Source: Flavobacteriales bacterium UBA6057 (lineage in GTDB: Bacteria; Bacteroidota; Bacteroidia; Flavobacteriales_G; Salibacteraceae). From it: a stretch of DNA of 24,161 nucleotides. The notes beneath the pieces are model-generated. The model made no database searches and was not told where the DNA came from. It saw only the letters and a list, made by a program, of their open reading frames with translations. The position numbers were made by a program, and so were the translations under genes. Shown here in pieces: positions 7,382 to 16,800 of this stretch (position 1 is the stretch's first letter; each line of letters starts with the position of its first letter). The stretch lies in NCBI GenBank assembly GCA_002428995.1, contig DIYJ01000012.1:1-24161 (forward strand), read 5' to 3'.

Positions 7382-8401
7382 ATGGTAATAACGGAAATCA
7401 CAATTCTGGTAAACAGAAAATTAGACTTAGAACTAGTTAAAGAGAAAATCATTGAGGCAAACCTCCGATTTCCAGTTTACCTCCTAGACTTTAACGATCA
7501 CTACCAAATTGACTTTGAAAGCGATTACGAAGAATGGGAATTAAACCAGGCATTACTTGACATTTTCCCTGGCTATGAATTTGTCTCAGGCTTAAGGAAT
7601 GGCAGGAAAGAAATAAGGCTAGAAATATCAAGAAAACATTCGCCTTTCTCTACAGATAACTGGGGCAGGCCTCTGGAAAGTCCGATGAACGAAACAAAGT
7701 ATCTGGTCAAAAAATCCAAAAAAGAGTCCAATGAATTTAGCCCAGTTGTCAAGGTCTTATTTGAAGCAGATGAAGTTGACTATCACGTCAATATTATACC
7801 TGGGATTGCCAGAGAACCTGAAAGAAATACAGAAAGAAAAGGCTTCTTGATTCTCGATGAGTTCAGAACCAACGAACCCAATGAAGAAACAGCCTTTTTC
7901 AAAGACAAACTATATGACAAGCCGATTGATGCATTCCACGCTGGGTATTGGAAAATGCAAGAGTTAGTAAGCGAAGACTTCAAACAATATCAGGAGGATA
8001 AAAAGAAAGAAATCAGGCGGCAACAAAGGATACCGAGAAAGATAATTAGAGCCTTCATAAAGGCAGCAAACGAAAGGGACGTTGAAGGGCTTATGGCGAA
8101 CCTAGATGAAACCGTGACATTTACAAAGTTGAGAAGTTTCCGTCTTGAGTCAGAGCTGAAAGGGAAAGAGAGTTTTAAAGAATATCTCGAGTCACCGGAT
8201 GAAGACTTTTGTGGTAAGGAAATGAAAATACGTTCATCATGGAGCTTCAAAGAACCCATGATTGAGATTGGAGTCAAGTATTATCCAAAAGAGACCGAGG
8301 GCAAAGATCGAACTCCTGGAATGCTAAAATTCAGGCAGATTACGTTCAAGATGGTGGAGAATAGAATCTATAGTATTACAGAGCATATTCGTTTCGACTG
8401 A
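7382..8401 (+). CDS. Unrecognised 339-residue protein with NTF2-like C-terminus
   Basis: 339 residues, no signal peptide or membrane span, so probably cytoplasmic. Residues 1-200 are mixed alpha/beta and not recognised. A basic helical linker (about 200-222, KKKEIRRQQRIPRKIIRAF) leads into a C-terminal domain (about 218-339) with NTF2/SnoaL-like features: a helix with AFIKAANERDVEGLMANLDE, strand and loop LKGKESFKEYLES, and a final ENRIYSITEHIRF strand. It stands alone, after the symE-remnant terminator and before a dispersed repeat, and looks AT-rich like the methyltransferase operon. NTF2-like domains bind small ligands or act as modules; no active-site claim is made. The domain call is from pattern only. 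Confidence 0.65.
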   Translation: MVITEITILVNRKLDLELVKEKIIEANLRFPVYLLDFNDHYQIDFESDYEEWELNQALLDIFPGYEFVSGLRNGRKEIRLEISRKHSPFSTDNWGRPLESPMNETKYLVKKSKKESNEFSPVVKVLFEADEVDYHVNIIPGIAREPERNTERKGFLILDEFRTNEPNEETAFFKDKLYDKPIDAFHAGYWKMQELVSEDFKQYQEDKKKEIRRQQRIPRKIIRAFIKAANERDVEGLMANLDETVTFTKLRSFRLESELKGKESFKEYLESPDEDFCGKEMKIRSSWSFKEPMIEIGVKYYPKETEGKDRTPGMLKFRQITFKMVENRIYSITEHIRFD

Positions 8402-8409
8402 CAAGTTCT

Positions 8410-8519
8410 GGGTAAGAATAAATTTTTCTCTCTTGACCACTTGGTCGTGGCCCCGACCTGGACTGAGCCTAGTCGAAGGCTGCCCCGCCCCTAAAAAACC
8501 ACACCGCCCTTCACTTCCC
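8410..8519. repeat. Dispersed intergenic repeat, copy 2, with inserted REP-like motif
   Basis: Matches 6263-6348 from GTAAGAATAAATTTTTCTCT through the TTGGTCG block and again from GCCCCGCCC to CTTCACTTCCC. Where copy 1 has a few bases, this copy carries about 20 extra bases including TGAGCCTAGTCGAAGG (8464-8479), a motif related to elements at 13586, 13638 and 24040. Confidence 0.65.
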
Positions 8520-8548
8520 AACCACCAATACCCTCCTCCAGAGCCAGC

Positions 8549-8989
8549 CTACCTCCTCCCCTGCAGCACTTCGTGCACCTCTTCTGCGCGCTGTCGGGTC
8601 TGCTTCAGTTTATACCTGAGGGTTTCAAGTTCTGCTCCCATGGCCAGGAGCTCAGGCTTTTCAGGTTGCCGGGTGCTTACGGTGGGCAGGGATGCACGTG
8701 CATGACGGTAGCGCTCCAGCTGCTGTTTCGTGTAGGTAATCAGTACATCATTGTCTGGAGCGTGTTCTCTGGCCAGGTCCAGGGATTCCAACGCGCATTG
8801 CTCCAGAGTCTTCAAGGAGGCACGAGCCGCATCCAGCAGCCTGCGATTCATGGTGTAGGCCTCCATTTTCTGTTCAAGTGTTTGAATGGACTTTTGCAAG
8901 TGGTGCGACTTCACCACCATTTCGGCACGGAAGCCGTCCAGGTCCGAGGTCGACCATTCTTCAAAGGGTTTGGGCGTCCGTTTAGCCAT
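8549..8989 (-). CDS. Coiled-coil hypothetical protein paired with XRE regulator
   Basis: 146 residues, soluble, rich in Leu, Glu, Arg and Lys with heptad-like spacing over about 20-70 and 110-146 (for example HHLQKSIQTLEQKMEAYTMN and LKQTRQRAEEVHEVLQ), so largely alpha-helical coiled coil. Not recognised as a known family. It starts 11 bp after the stop of the XRE gene, so the two form an operon. The pair resembles small regulator-plus-partner cassettes, but no toxin motif is visible here. GC content looks higher than in the genes to the left. Confidence 0.6.
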   Translation of the reverse strand: MAKRTPKPFEEWSTSDLDGFRAEMVVKSHHLQKSIQTLEQKMEAYTMNRRLLDAARASLKTLEQCALESLDLAREHAPDNDVLITYTKQQLERYRHARASLPTVSTRQPEKPELLAMGAELETLRYKLKQTRQRAEEVHEVLQGRR

Positions 8990-9000
8990 TCATGGTTGCA

Positions 9001-9222
9001 TTAGAGATATGCCTGAATAAAAAGGGCCTCCAGGTCCTGTGTTTCTTCCAAGGCCAGCAGGCGTTCAACCACAATAGGCTTGGGAGCCGTGTGCGCATCC
9101 TCAATGCGGTTGAGCGTGGAGGAACTCGTGCCGAGTCGTTTGGCCATGGCGCGCAGGCTCAGCCCGTGTCGCAGACGTACGGAGCGGAAGAGTCGGGCTG
9201 TATGTACGTTTTCATAACGCAT
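9001..9222 (-). CDS. XRE-family helix-turn-helix regulator
   Basis: 73 residues. The HTH spans about 10-60: ARLFRSVRLRHGLSLRAMAK, then RLGTSSSTLNRIEDAHTAPK, typical of the lambda Cro/CI-like XRE fold, with SLRAMAK as helix 2 and SSSTLNRIE as the recognition helix. There is no extra sensor domain. It is probably a dimeric repressor of its own operon with the coiled-coil gene downstream. Three GGGACACC boxes lie 38-95 bp upstream of its start and are good candidate operators. Confidence 0.85.
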   Translation of the reverse strand: MRYENVHTARLFRSVRLRHGLSLRAMAKRLGTSSSTLNRIEDAHTAPKPIVVERLLALEETQDLEALFIQAYL

Positions 9223-9254
9223 GACTTCTTAACGAACGCTGCCAATGGCGTTTA

Positions 9255-9338
9255 AGTGTGGGACACCGTAGTAAAGCACTTTGCGGGACACCATGATGGC
9301 AGAGCATGCGGGACACCAAAAGCGCTCTGCCCCACACT
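9255..9338. promoter_or_regulatory. Phased repeat array upstream of XRE gene (candidate operator)
   Basis: GGGACACC occurs at 9260-9267, 9285-9292 and 9310-9317, exactly 25 bp apart. The array is bracketed by perfect 8-bp inverted arms AGTGTGGG (9255-9262) and CCCACACT (9331-9338), and the third box lies inside a second inverted pair, GGCAGAGC (9298-9305) and GCTCTGCC (9324-9331). Exact spacing and nested symmetry suggest a protein-binding array, most likely for the adjacent XRE protein. A transposon end with repeated transposase sites is another possibility. Confidence 0.5.
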
Positions 9339-9490
9339 GTAAAAAGTGTATTGCTCCAGATGGAAAGGAAGGGGGACTTAAGCATGATCACACACCGAGG
9401 AACAATTTAACCGCTTGGAAATCTCCGGTGTCTGGGAACATATAAATTCGTTGCTTTTCACCGAGGGACATCTCCCCGATCGTTGATCCA

Positions 9491-12400
9491 TTGTACAGAC
9501 CCTACCCCTACTTGTTACGCTTGGTGTTTGCTGCATCTATCTCGATGATGTTGTGCGCAGGTTTGGCTCAAGCCCAATCCATCCCATGGCATTACAAACT
9601 GACCGTAGGAGATGGCTTATCGGGCAACATCGTCACCTGCATTCAGCAAGGGCCGCGCGGCAGAATGTGGTTTGGGACTTCTCAAGGTCTCAGTGTCTAT
9701 GACGGCCATTCCTTTGAGAACCTCTTGCCCGAAACCTACATCTATGACATAGTAACCGCTTCCGACTCCATGGTGTTGTTCTCCACCTCTGCCGCAGTGT
9801 ATCAATACAATGTGCTGGAGGGAGAGATGCAAAGGCACCGTTCCGTAGATGGTCGCCATATCAGACAAATGGTCGAGTATCGCAATGGAAGCTTATTGGT
9901 GGCTAACGCGGATTCACTGTTTTTGTACCGTCCCAATAAGGGGCTAAGTTTTGTATTCAACCTGGCTCCTTTCCGAAGCAAAACGAAGATGAAATCTTCC
10001 GTTTATGTTTCAGATATAGCGGTTGCTAAAGATGGTTCGATTTGGGTTGCCGGCATGAGTGGGCGTTCGGTTCATTTGGATTCTAACTTTCAAGTGATCG
10101 CACATCACATGGCCAAAGGCTGGTCAGAGGTTCTCCATCTCAAGCACGATTCGCTCGTGTTTTATTCATCCGAATATCAGCTGTTTGTTCAGCATCCTGA
10201 AACGGGTCAATTTATACTTGCTGAACACGCTGATTCGCTCCTCTCCTCCCCCAAGGATCAAACCTTGCGAAACTTTCGCCCTAAATATGTAGCTGTTACC
10301 TCCAACAACCTGCTTTGGTATACAGGAGCGAGTGAGCAGGCTTTGCTCCGTTTTAACCCGAGTACCACGAGCTACACGACACTGCGTTTAGACGGTATCG
10401 ACTTTTCCAAGACCCATTGCCTCTATGAAGACGCCACCGGCACCTTGTGGTTAGGTACCGAACAAGGTGTGGTGATGTTGCGGATAGATCAAAAGCAAGT
10501 CACCCGGTATTTTGATCGTTCAGATCAGGGCTTACCTGCTGCCAGCATTCGTGGAATCACGGAGGATGAGGAAGGCAAACTATACATCGCTACGTATGCC
10601 GGCTTCTTTGTTGCGGAGCCAGAGCGCGATACCGTTTATCGCCTACCCAACTTCAGAAACACCAAGGCAGGGAGGCGAGTAGATACGCGGTGCTATGCGC
10701 TGCTGCGGGAAGGAAACAGCCTTTGGATGGCGACAGAGTCTTTTGGACTGTATCGCTATGAAATTGACCAACAAAGCTTTGTCAGGTACCCTTCCAAGGA
10801 CGAAGGATGGTTGTTGGGTATGAGTTTATTGCGCGATCGCAACAACCGCTTGTGGATGGGGACGCGCAACGGGCTCTACCGTGTCAACGAAGCGAATCAA
10901 ATCATCGAGCATGTGGCGATGGATGCGTTCAAGGAGGAGGAGCTTCCTGCCATTTATGATTTACACGAAGACCAACAAGGTAGAATGTGGTTGGGAACGG
11001 ATAAGGGCCTGTATCAGTGCGATCCGGACGAAAACCGGATACTGAAACGATACCACCCTTCTTCTCCACCCGGTTCCCAGCTCAGCCATCACAAGGTGTT
11101 TGACATTCATGAAGATGATCAAGGTGTTCTTTGGCTGGCGACCAAAGGAGGTGGAATTTGCCGCTTGCAGGCAGACAGCGGAACAGTAAAGGTTTTTGCA
11201 GAGCTGGAAAGCGTTGAAGCTAGCAACATGGTAGCCAGCATCATTGAAGATGAGGAGGGCTGGTTATGGCTGGGGACGTTCAATGGCTTGGTGCGGTTCA
11301 ATAAACAAACCGGGGCCACGCGCACCTACTTGGCCGAAGATGGACTCTCTCATTCCGAGTTTAACCACAAAGCAGCTTACCGAAGGAAAAACGGCCAATT
11401 GTGCTTTGGAGGCATCAATGGATTGAATCTACTGGATCCTAAAGCGTGGGTAGAAACCGATCTGAAAACAACCTTAAGGGTACGCGAGTTATCGGTGTAC
11501 GACAATGATCTGGGGAATTTTATAGACCATACCTCCGAGGCAATCACCCAACACACCTTGGAGTGGTCGGCATCCATCACCCACTTTGTGCTTCGCTTTT
11601 CCCTGGACGATTATACCTATCCCGAACGCAATCACTATGCCTACAAGATCAGCGGATGGATTGAGGAGTGGCAGGACCTGGGATCACAACACGAGTTGCG
11701 CATCAACACACCTCCTGCCGGAGATTATCAGCTGATGCTAAAAGGCATGGGCGGCAACGGAATTTGGAGTAATCCGCGGGTGCTTGATCTACATATCTCT
11801 CCCGCGTTTTATGAGCGACCGGGGTTTTGGATTGCATCGTTGTTGGGATTGACAGTGTTGGTGGTAGCCACTATTCGCTGGCGATTGCGAAGGCTTACGC
11901 GCGAAAAACAACGGTTGGAAACGGAAGTACAACACCGGACCCGTGAAATTGAGGAGCAAAAAGAACACATTGAACAGCAAGCAGCGCAGTTGGTAGAGAT
12001 GGATCAATTAAAGTCGAGGTTCTTTGCCAATGTATCGCATGAACTGCGCACTCCCATAACCTTGATCAATGGCTACATCGATCGGTTGTTTCGCAATGCA
12101 CATGATGACCAGCGAAACGAATTGGCCATCGCCCTGCGCAATGGCAAGCAGCTGCAGCATCTTGTGGAGGAAATCTTAGACCTCTCCAAAATCGATTCGA
12201 GCAACATTGAACTCATTCCCAAGGACATTGAGTTGAGGCGGTTTGTTGAGGTATTGATGGATGGATTTCGTTCAGAGGCCGAACACCGAACGATTGACTT
12301 TACCCTGCACATGGGAGATCGCTGTCCCAGCTATTGCCGTGTGGACGATAACAAGTTGGGAAAAGTATTGAACAACCTGATTTCTAATGCCTTAAAGTTC

Positions 12401-13528
12401 ACGTCCAACGGGGGATCCGTGCACCTTGGTGTCGATTTAGAAGAAATGAATGACCGAGCGCAGCTCGTGTTCAGGGTGAAAGACACCGGGAGGGGAATCC
12501 ACCCCGATGATTTACCGCACATTTTTGACCGGTATTTTCAAACAGCCCAAAGCGATGTACCTCTTGAAGGAGGCACGGGCATTGGATTGGCATTCTCTCA
12601 AGAGTTAAGTAAGGTCATGCAAGGCAGCCTTCAGGTAACCAGCACATTAAACGAAGGAAGTGAGTTTGAATTGCGGATTCCATATGCTGACGGAGGAGCA
12701 CCAGTATTGCCCGTTGAGCCGTTGGAAGAACCTGTCTTGCCACCCATCGAAGCGGAGGTCGACAAGCCATCGCAGCAAAAGAAAGGTGCCACCCTATTGT
12801 TGGTGGAAGACAATCGCGACATGCAGGAGTTTATCCGGGTTTCACTAGGGCCTGACTTTCAATACAAACTGGCTTCGGATGGTATGGAAGCCCTGGAAGT
12901 GTTGCAACACAACCCGGTTGATCTAGTGGTGACCGATTTGATGATGCCTCGCATGGATGGCTTTCACCTGGTGGAGAAGCTGAAGGTGAAGGAAGAGACA
13001 AAGGGCTTGCCGGTGATTTTACTGACCGCCCGGGCGGCCAAAGAAGACCGGATCAAAGGCTTGACCATTGGCGTGGACGATTACCTCACCAAACCCTTTG
13101 ATGCCACCGAATTGAAGGTGCGGATTTCGAACCTGCTGGGCAACAAGCAGCAGCGGGAAGCGGGCTTAAAAGAACTGCCAGCCACTGAGAACAAAGCCGA
13201 ATCAGTAGATCAGGTGTTTGTGCGAAAGGCCGAAGAACTGGTGCTGGCCCAACTGGAAGACAGCCGCTTTGGGGTCATTGACCTCGCGGAGGGGTTGTTG
13301 GTAAGCCAACGCACCCTGTCGCGCAAAATGAAACTGACCACGGGCATGTCGCCTTTAAAGTTCATCCACAACGTGCGCCTCGAAAAAGCCTATCAATTGC
13401 TGCAAGAGCGGAAGTACGCCACGGTTTCCGAAGTCATGCATGCCGTAGGCTGGCATTCAGGAGGGCACTTTGCCCGCATGTTTGACGAACGTTTCGGAAA
13501 AAAGCCCTCTTCCTTTTTTGAGTCCTGA
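9491..13528 (+). CDS. Hybrid two-component system (propeller sensor, kinase, receiver, AraC HTH)
   Basis: 1345 residues; the first usable start is TTG 9491, since an in-frame stop lies at 9443 and later ATGs would cut the signal peptide (RLVFAASISMMLCAGLAQAQ). Order: periplasmic two-component propeller repeats over about 45-665 (GRMWFGTSQGL, GTLWLGTEQGV, NRLWMGTRNGL, GRMWLGTDKGL, GWLWLGTFNGL), Y_Y_Y domain about 700-770, one membrane helix about 778-798, coiled coil, HisKA with His850 in SHELRTP, HATPase (NLISNAL near 960, GGTGIGLAFS near 1027), receiver with Asp1149 in VTDLMMPRMDG and Lys in YLTKPFD, and an AraC-type HTH (about 1240-1343). All catalytic residues are present. Family members often control neighbouring carbohydrate-use loci; no such genes are seen here, so its targets are unknown. 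The next gene encodes a T9SS cargo protein. Confidence 0.95.
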   Translation: MYRPYPYLLRLVFAASISMMLCAGLAQAQSIPWHYKLTVGDGLSGNIVTCIQQGPRGRMWFGTSQGLSVYDGHSFENLLPETYIYDIVTASDSMVLFSTSAAVYQYNVLEGEMQRHRSVDGRHIRQMVEYRNGSLLVANADSLFLYRPNKGLSFVFNLAPFRSKTKMKSSVYVSDIAVAKDGSIWVAGMSGRSVHLDSNFQVIAHHMAKGWSEVLHLKHDSLVFYSSEYQLFVQHPETGQFILAEHADSLLSSPKDQTLRNFRPKYVAVTSNNLLWYTGASEQALLRFNPSTTSYTTLRLDGIDFSKTHCLYEDATGTLWLGTEQGVVMLRIDQKQVTRYFDRSDQGLPAASIRGITEDEEGKLYIATYAGFFVAEPERDTVYRLPNFRNTKAGRRVDTRCYALLREGNSLWMATESFGLYRYEIDQQSFVRYPSKDEGWLLGMSLLRDRNNRLWMGTRNGLYRVNEANQIIEHVAMDAFKEEELPAIYDLHEDQQGRMWLGTDKGLYQCDPDENRILKRYHPSSPPGSQLSHHKVFDIHEDDQGVLWLATKGGGICRLQADSGTVKVFAELESVEASNMVASIIEDEEGWLWLGTFNGLVRFNKQTGATRTYLAEDGLSHSEFNHKAAYRRKNGQLCFGGINGLNLLDPKAWVETDLKTTLRVRELSVYDNDLGNFIDHTSEAITQHTLEWSASITHFVLRFSLDDYTYPERNHYAYKISGWIEEWQDLGSQHELRINTPPAGDYQLMLKGMGGNGIWSNPRVLDLHISPAFYERPGFWIASLLGLTVLVVATIRWRLRRLTREKQRLETEVQHRTREIEEQKEHIEQQAAQLVEMDQLKSRFFANVSHELRTPITLINGYIDRLFRNAHDDQRNELAIALRNGKQLQHLVEEILDLSKIDSSNIELIPKDIELRRFVEVLMDGFRSEAEHRTIDFTLHMGDRCPSYCRVDDNKLGKVLNNLISNALKFTSNGGSVHLGVDLEEMNDRAQLVFRVKDTGRGIHPDDLPHIFDRYFQTAQSDVPLEGGTGIGLAFSQELSKVMQGSLQVTSTLNEGSEFELRIPYADGGAPVLPVEPLEEPVLPPIEAEVDKPSQQKKGATLLLVEDNRDMQEFIRVSLGPDFQYKLASDGMEALEVLQHNPVDLVVTDLMMPRMDGFHLVEKLKVKEETKGLPVILLTARAAKEDRIKGLTIGVDDYLTKPFDATELKVRISNLLGNKQQREAGLKELPATENKAESVDQVFVRKAEELVLAQLEDSRFGVIDLAEGLLVSQRTLSRKMKLTTGMSPLKFIHNVRLEKAYQLLQERKYATVSEVMHAVGWHSGGHFARMFDERFGKKPSSFFES

Positions 13529-13582
13529 TACAGTGTGCCCTGTTCCTGAGGTCAGGTTAGGTAGGTGCATTACCATAGACCG

Positions 13583-13654
13583 CATTTCGACTCCGCTCAA
13601 TGCTCCATACATCCATGATCTCTCACCGCACTTGCACTGAGCGGAGTCGAAGTG
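13583..13654. repeat. Inverted REP-like pair after the hybrid two-component gene
   Basis: TTCGACTCCGCTCA (13586-13599) and TGAGCGGAGTCGAA (13638-13651) are exact complements, and flanking bases extend the stem to about 21 bp with two imperfect pairs. The loop is about 35 nt. It could end or stabilise the upstream transcript. Related TGAGC...GTCGAA motifs lie at 8464 and 24040. Confidence 0.7.
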
Positions 13655-13815
13655 AAGGGCGGTAAGATGAGCCTTGCTCCTGCCCCATCCGTCCGAATCA
13701 CGTATGTAACCCGCTGTAAATCAGTCTTTGGCCAGAATTGAACACACTTTGACCTGATCTGCACATGCCTCCCCAGCTACGTTTGGCCCATCCAAAAACC
13801 AACAAAGTTTCAATC

Positions 13816-16800
13816 ATGAAAAACGCTTTTATAGCACTCATTCTTTTCAATTTATTTGGCCTTCATACATGGGCACAAACACCTCATCCCGACCTCATCA
13901 GAGCCCAATCCTTTGGAGGGGCAGATTTTGATGAGGGTCGAGATATAGCCATAGATCCAAATGACAATGTGATTACCGTAGGCTATTACCAGCAAACCGT
14001 AGATTTTGACCCAGGTCCGGGCACGACCAACTTCACTGCAGCCAATGACGATGACATTTTCATTCAAAAAACCGATTCGGCTGGCAACCTGCAGTGGGTT
14101 GTGGCACCTGCCGGGGCAGATGATGATGATCAGGCATCAGGAGTCACCACAGACGCTAGTGGTAACATTTACGTTACAGGCTTTTTCGAGGGAACTGTTG
14201 ATTTTGATCCGAGCATTGCCGTAACGAATCTTACCTCTAATGGGTCCCGAGACATTTTTGTCATGGCATTGAGTCCTGCAGGGGCTCTGTTGTGGGCACG
14301 CAATATTGGAGGTACATCTTCTGACAGAGGAGTAAGAATTACAGTCGAAAACGGAGGAGTTTATGTGACTGGGGTTTTTAGAAGCACGGTAGACTTTGAC
14401 CCTGGCGTGGGAACCACTGCCCTCACCTCTTCAGGTACCGATGACGTGTTTATCCTTCGCTTAGACTTTAATGGAAACCTGGTATGGGCAAAATCATTGG
14501 AAGGAACAGGTTTTGACCAAGTGAACGATATTGCTGTAGACGCTAATGGCAATGTTTATTGTGCGGGTTACTTTACGAGTACCATTGACTTTGATCCCGG
14601 GTCGGGTGTCAATAGTGAAACCACAGATCTGTTTATCAATGATGGCTTTTTATTGAAACTGGACAATAACGGAGACTTTGAGTGGGTACATCTAATCAAC
14701 GACCCTACAACGTCTGTAAACATTGGGCAAAATGATGTACGCGGAATTTCTTTTGCTCCCAATGGAAACGTGAACATCTGTGGTGCATTTGGTATGCCGG
14801 TGGATTTTGATAACAACACCGGAACGGCAATTTTAAGCTCGAATGGTTCTCAAGATGCGTATGTCCAACAACTGGACACCAATGGTAACCATATCTGGGT
14901 AAAAGGCTATGGCGGAACTAGTTTGGATACTGGTGATGATTTGGTCACGGATGCAAATGGCAGCATACATGTCGTGGGCAACTTCCGCAACACGGTAGAC
15001 TTTGGCTTTTCCGGAAACGGATCACGCACATCTGCTGGTAATGCCGATTGGTTTTTGCTAACCTTGGATAACTCAGGAAATGAACTTGCCCTGGCTACAC
15101 ATGGAAATTCCACCATAGATATTAGTACGGGAGTTGCGATAGATGGTGCCGGGAGTTGCTATGTTACCGGAGCGTTTACAGGAACCGTTGATTTTGACCC
15201 GGGCTCAGACACCCTGTTTTTGTCATCATTTACCAGTTCGGATGCGGATGTTTTTGTCCAGAAATTCGAGCACTGTTTGCCCTCGTTTAGCACGGATGTG
15301 CAATTTAGTTGCACCGGCAGTTTCACCTGGATTGATGGCATGACTTACACCTCCAGCAACAACACGGCTACGCACACGCTGATCAACGCAGCCGGTTGTG
15401 ATTCAATCGTCACCCTTGACCTCACCCTTGGGACGAACAACACCGCTACCGATGCGGTTACAGCGTGCGATTCATTCACCTGGATTGATGGCGTGACCTA
15501 TACTTCCAGCAACAATACAGCTACAGATACACTCATGAATGTTGCGGGATGTGACTCCGTAGTCACCTTGAACCTTACCATCCTGAACTCCAATACAGGT
15601 ACGGATGTAGTTTCAGCTTGCGACTCTTTTACCTGGATTGATGGGGTCACGTATACATCGAGCAATAACACCGCCATGCACACTTTGATGAATGCGGCAG
15701 GTTGTGACTCCGTAGTGACGCTGAACCTAACCATTCTGAATTCCACCACCGGAACAGATGTGGTAACCGCTTGTGACAGCTTTACCTGGATCGATGGCAT
15801 GACCTACACTTCCAGCAACAACACTGCTGTGGATACCTTGGTTAACTCAGCAGGTTGTGACTCTGTGGTGACACTGAACCTGACCATTCTGAATTCCACC
15901 ACCGGAACAGATGTGGTGACCGCTTGTGACAGCTTTACCTGGATCGATGGTATGACCTACACTTCCAGCAACAACATCGCTGTTGATACCTTGGTCAATG
16001 CGTCAGGGTGTGACTCCGTAGTGACGCTGAACCTAACCATCCTGAATTCAACCAGCGGAACAGACGTGGTCACGGCTTGCGACAGCTATACCTGGATTGA
16101 TGGCATGACCTATACTTCCAGCAACAACACTGCTATGGACACGCTGGTCAATGCGGCTGGATGTGACTCCGTAGTGACGTTGAACCTGACCATCTTGAAC
16201 TCTACCACCGGAACGGATTTGGTAACTGCTTGCGACTCGTTTACCTGGATTGATGGGATCACCTACACCTCGAGCAATAACACCGCTACACAAACGCTGA
16301 CCAACGTGGCAGGTTGTGATTCGGTCGTGACGCTCGACCTGACCATTCTGAATTCCAACACGGGCACCGATGTGGTAACCGCTTGCGACAGCTTTACCTG
16401 GATCAATGGCATGACCTATACTTCCAGCAACTCCACCGCCATGGATACGTTGCTCAATGCAGCCGGATGTGACTCCGTAGTTACGCTGAACCTAACCATC
16501 CTGAATTCAACTACGGGAACGGATGTGGTTACAGCCTGTGATAGCTTTACCTGGATTGATGGCATGACCTACACTTCCAGCAACAACACCGCTGTTGATA
16601 CCTTGGTCAATGCGGCCGGGTGTGACTCCGTAGTGACGCTGAACCTGACCATTCTGAATTCGACTACAGGAACAGATGTTGTGACGGCTTGTGACACCTT
16701 CACTTGGATTGATGGAGTGACTTATACCTCCAGCAACAACACCGCTACCGACACACTAACCAATGCTGTTGGCTGTGATTCCATCGTCACACTCGACCTC

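Noticed and set aside
8573..9004. Plus-strand frame of 143 residues opposite the coiled-coil gene
   Set aside because: The minus-strand frame forms a tight operon with the XRE gene and has plausible coiled-coil heptads; the plus-strand frame lacks features and partly overlaps the XRE gene.
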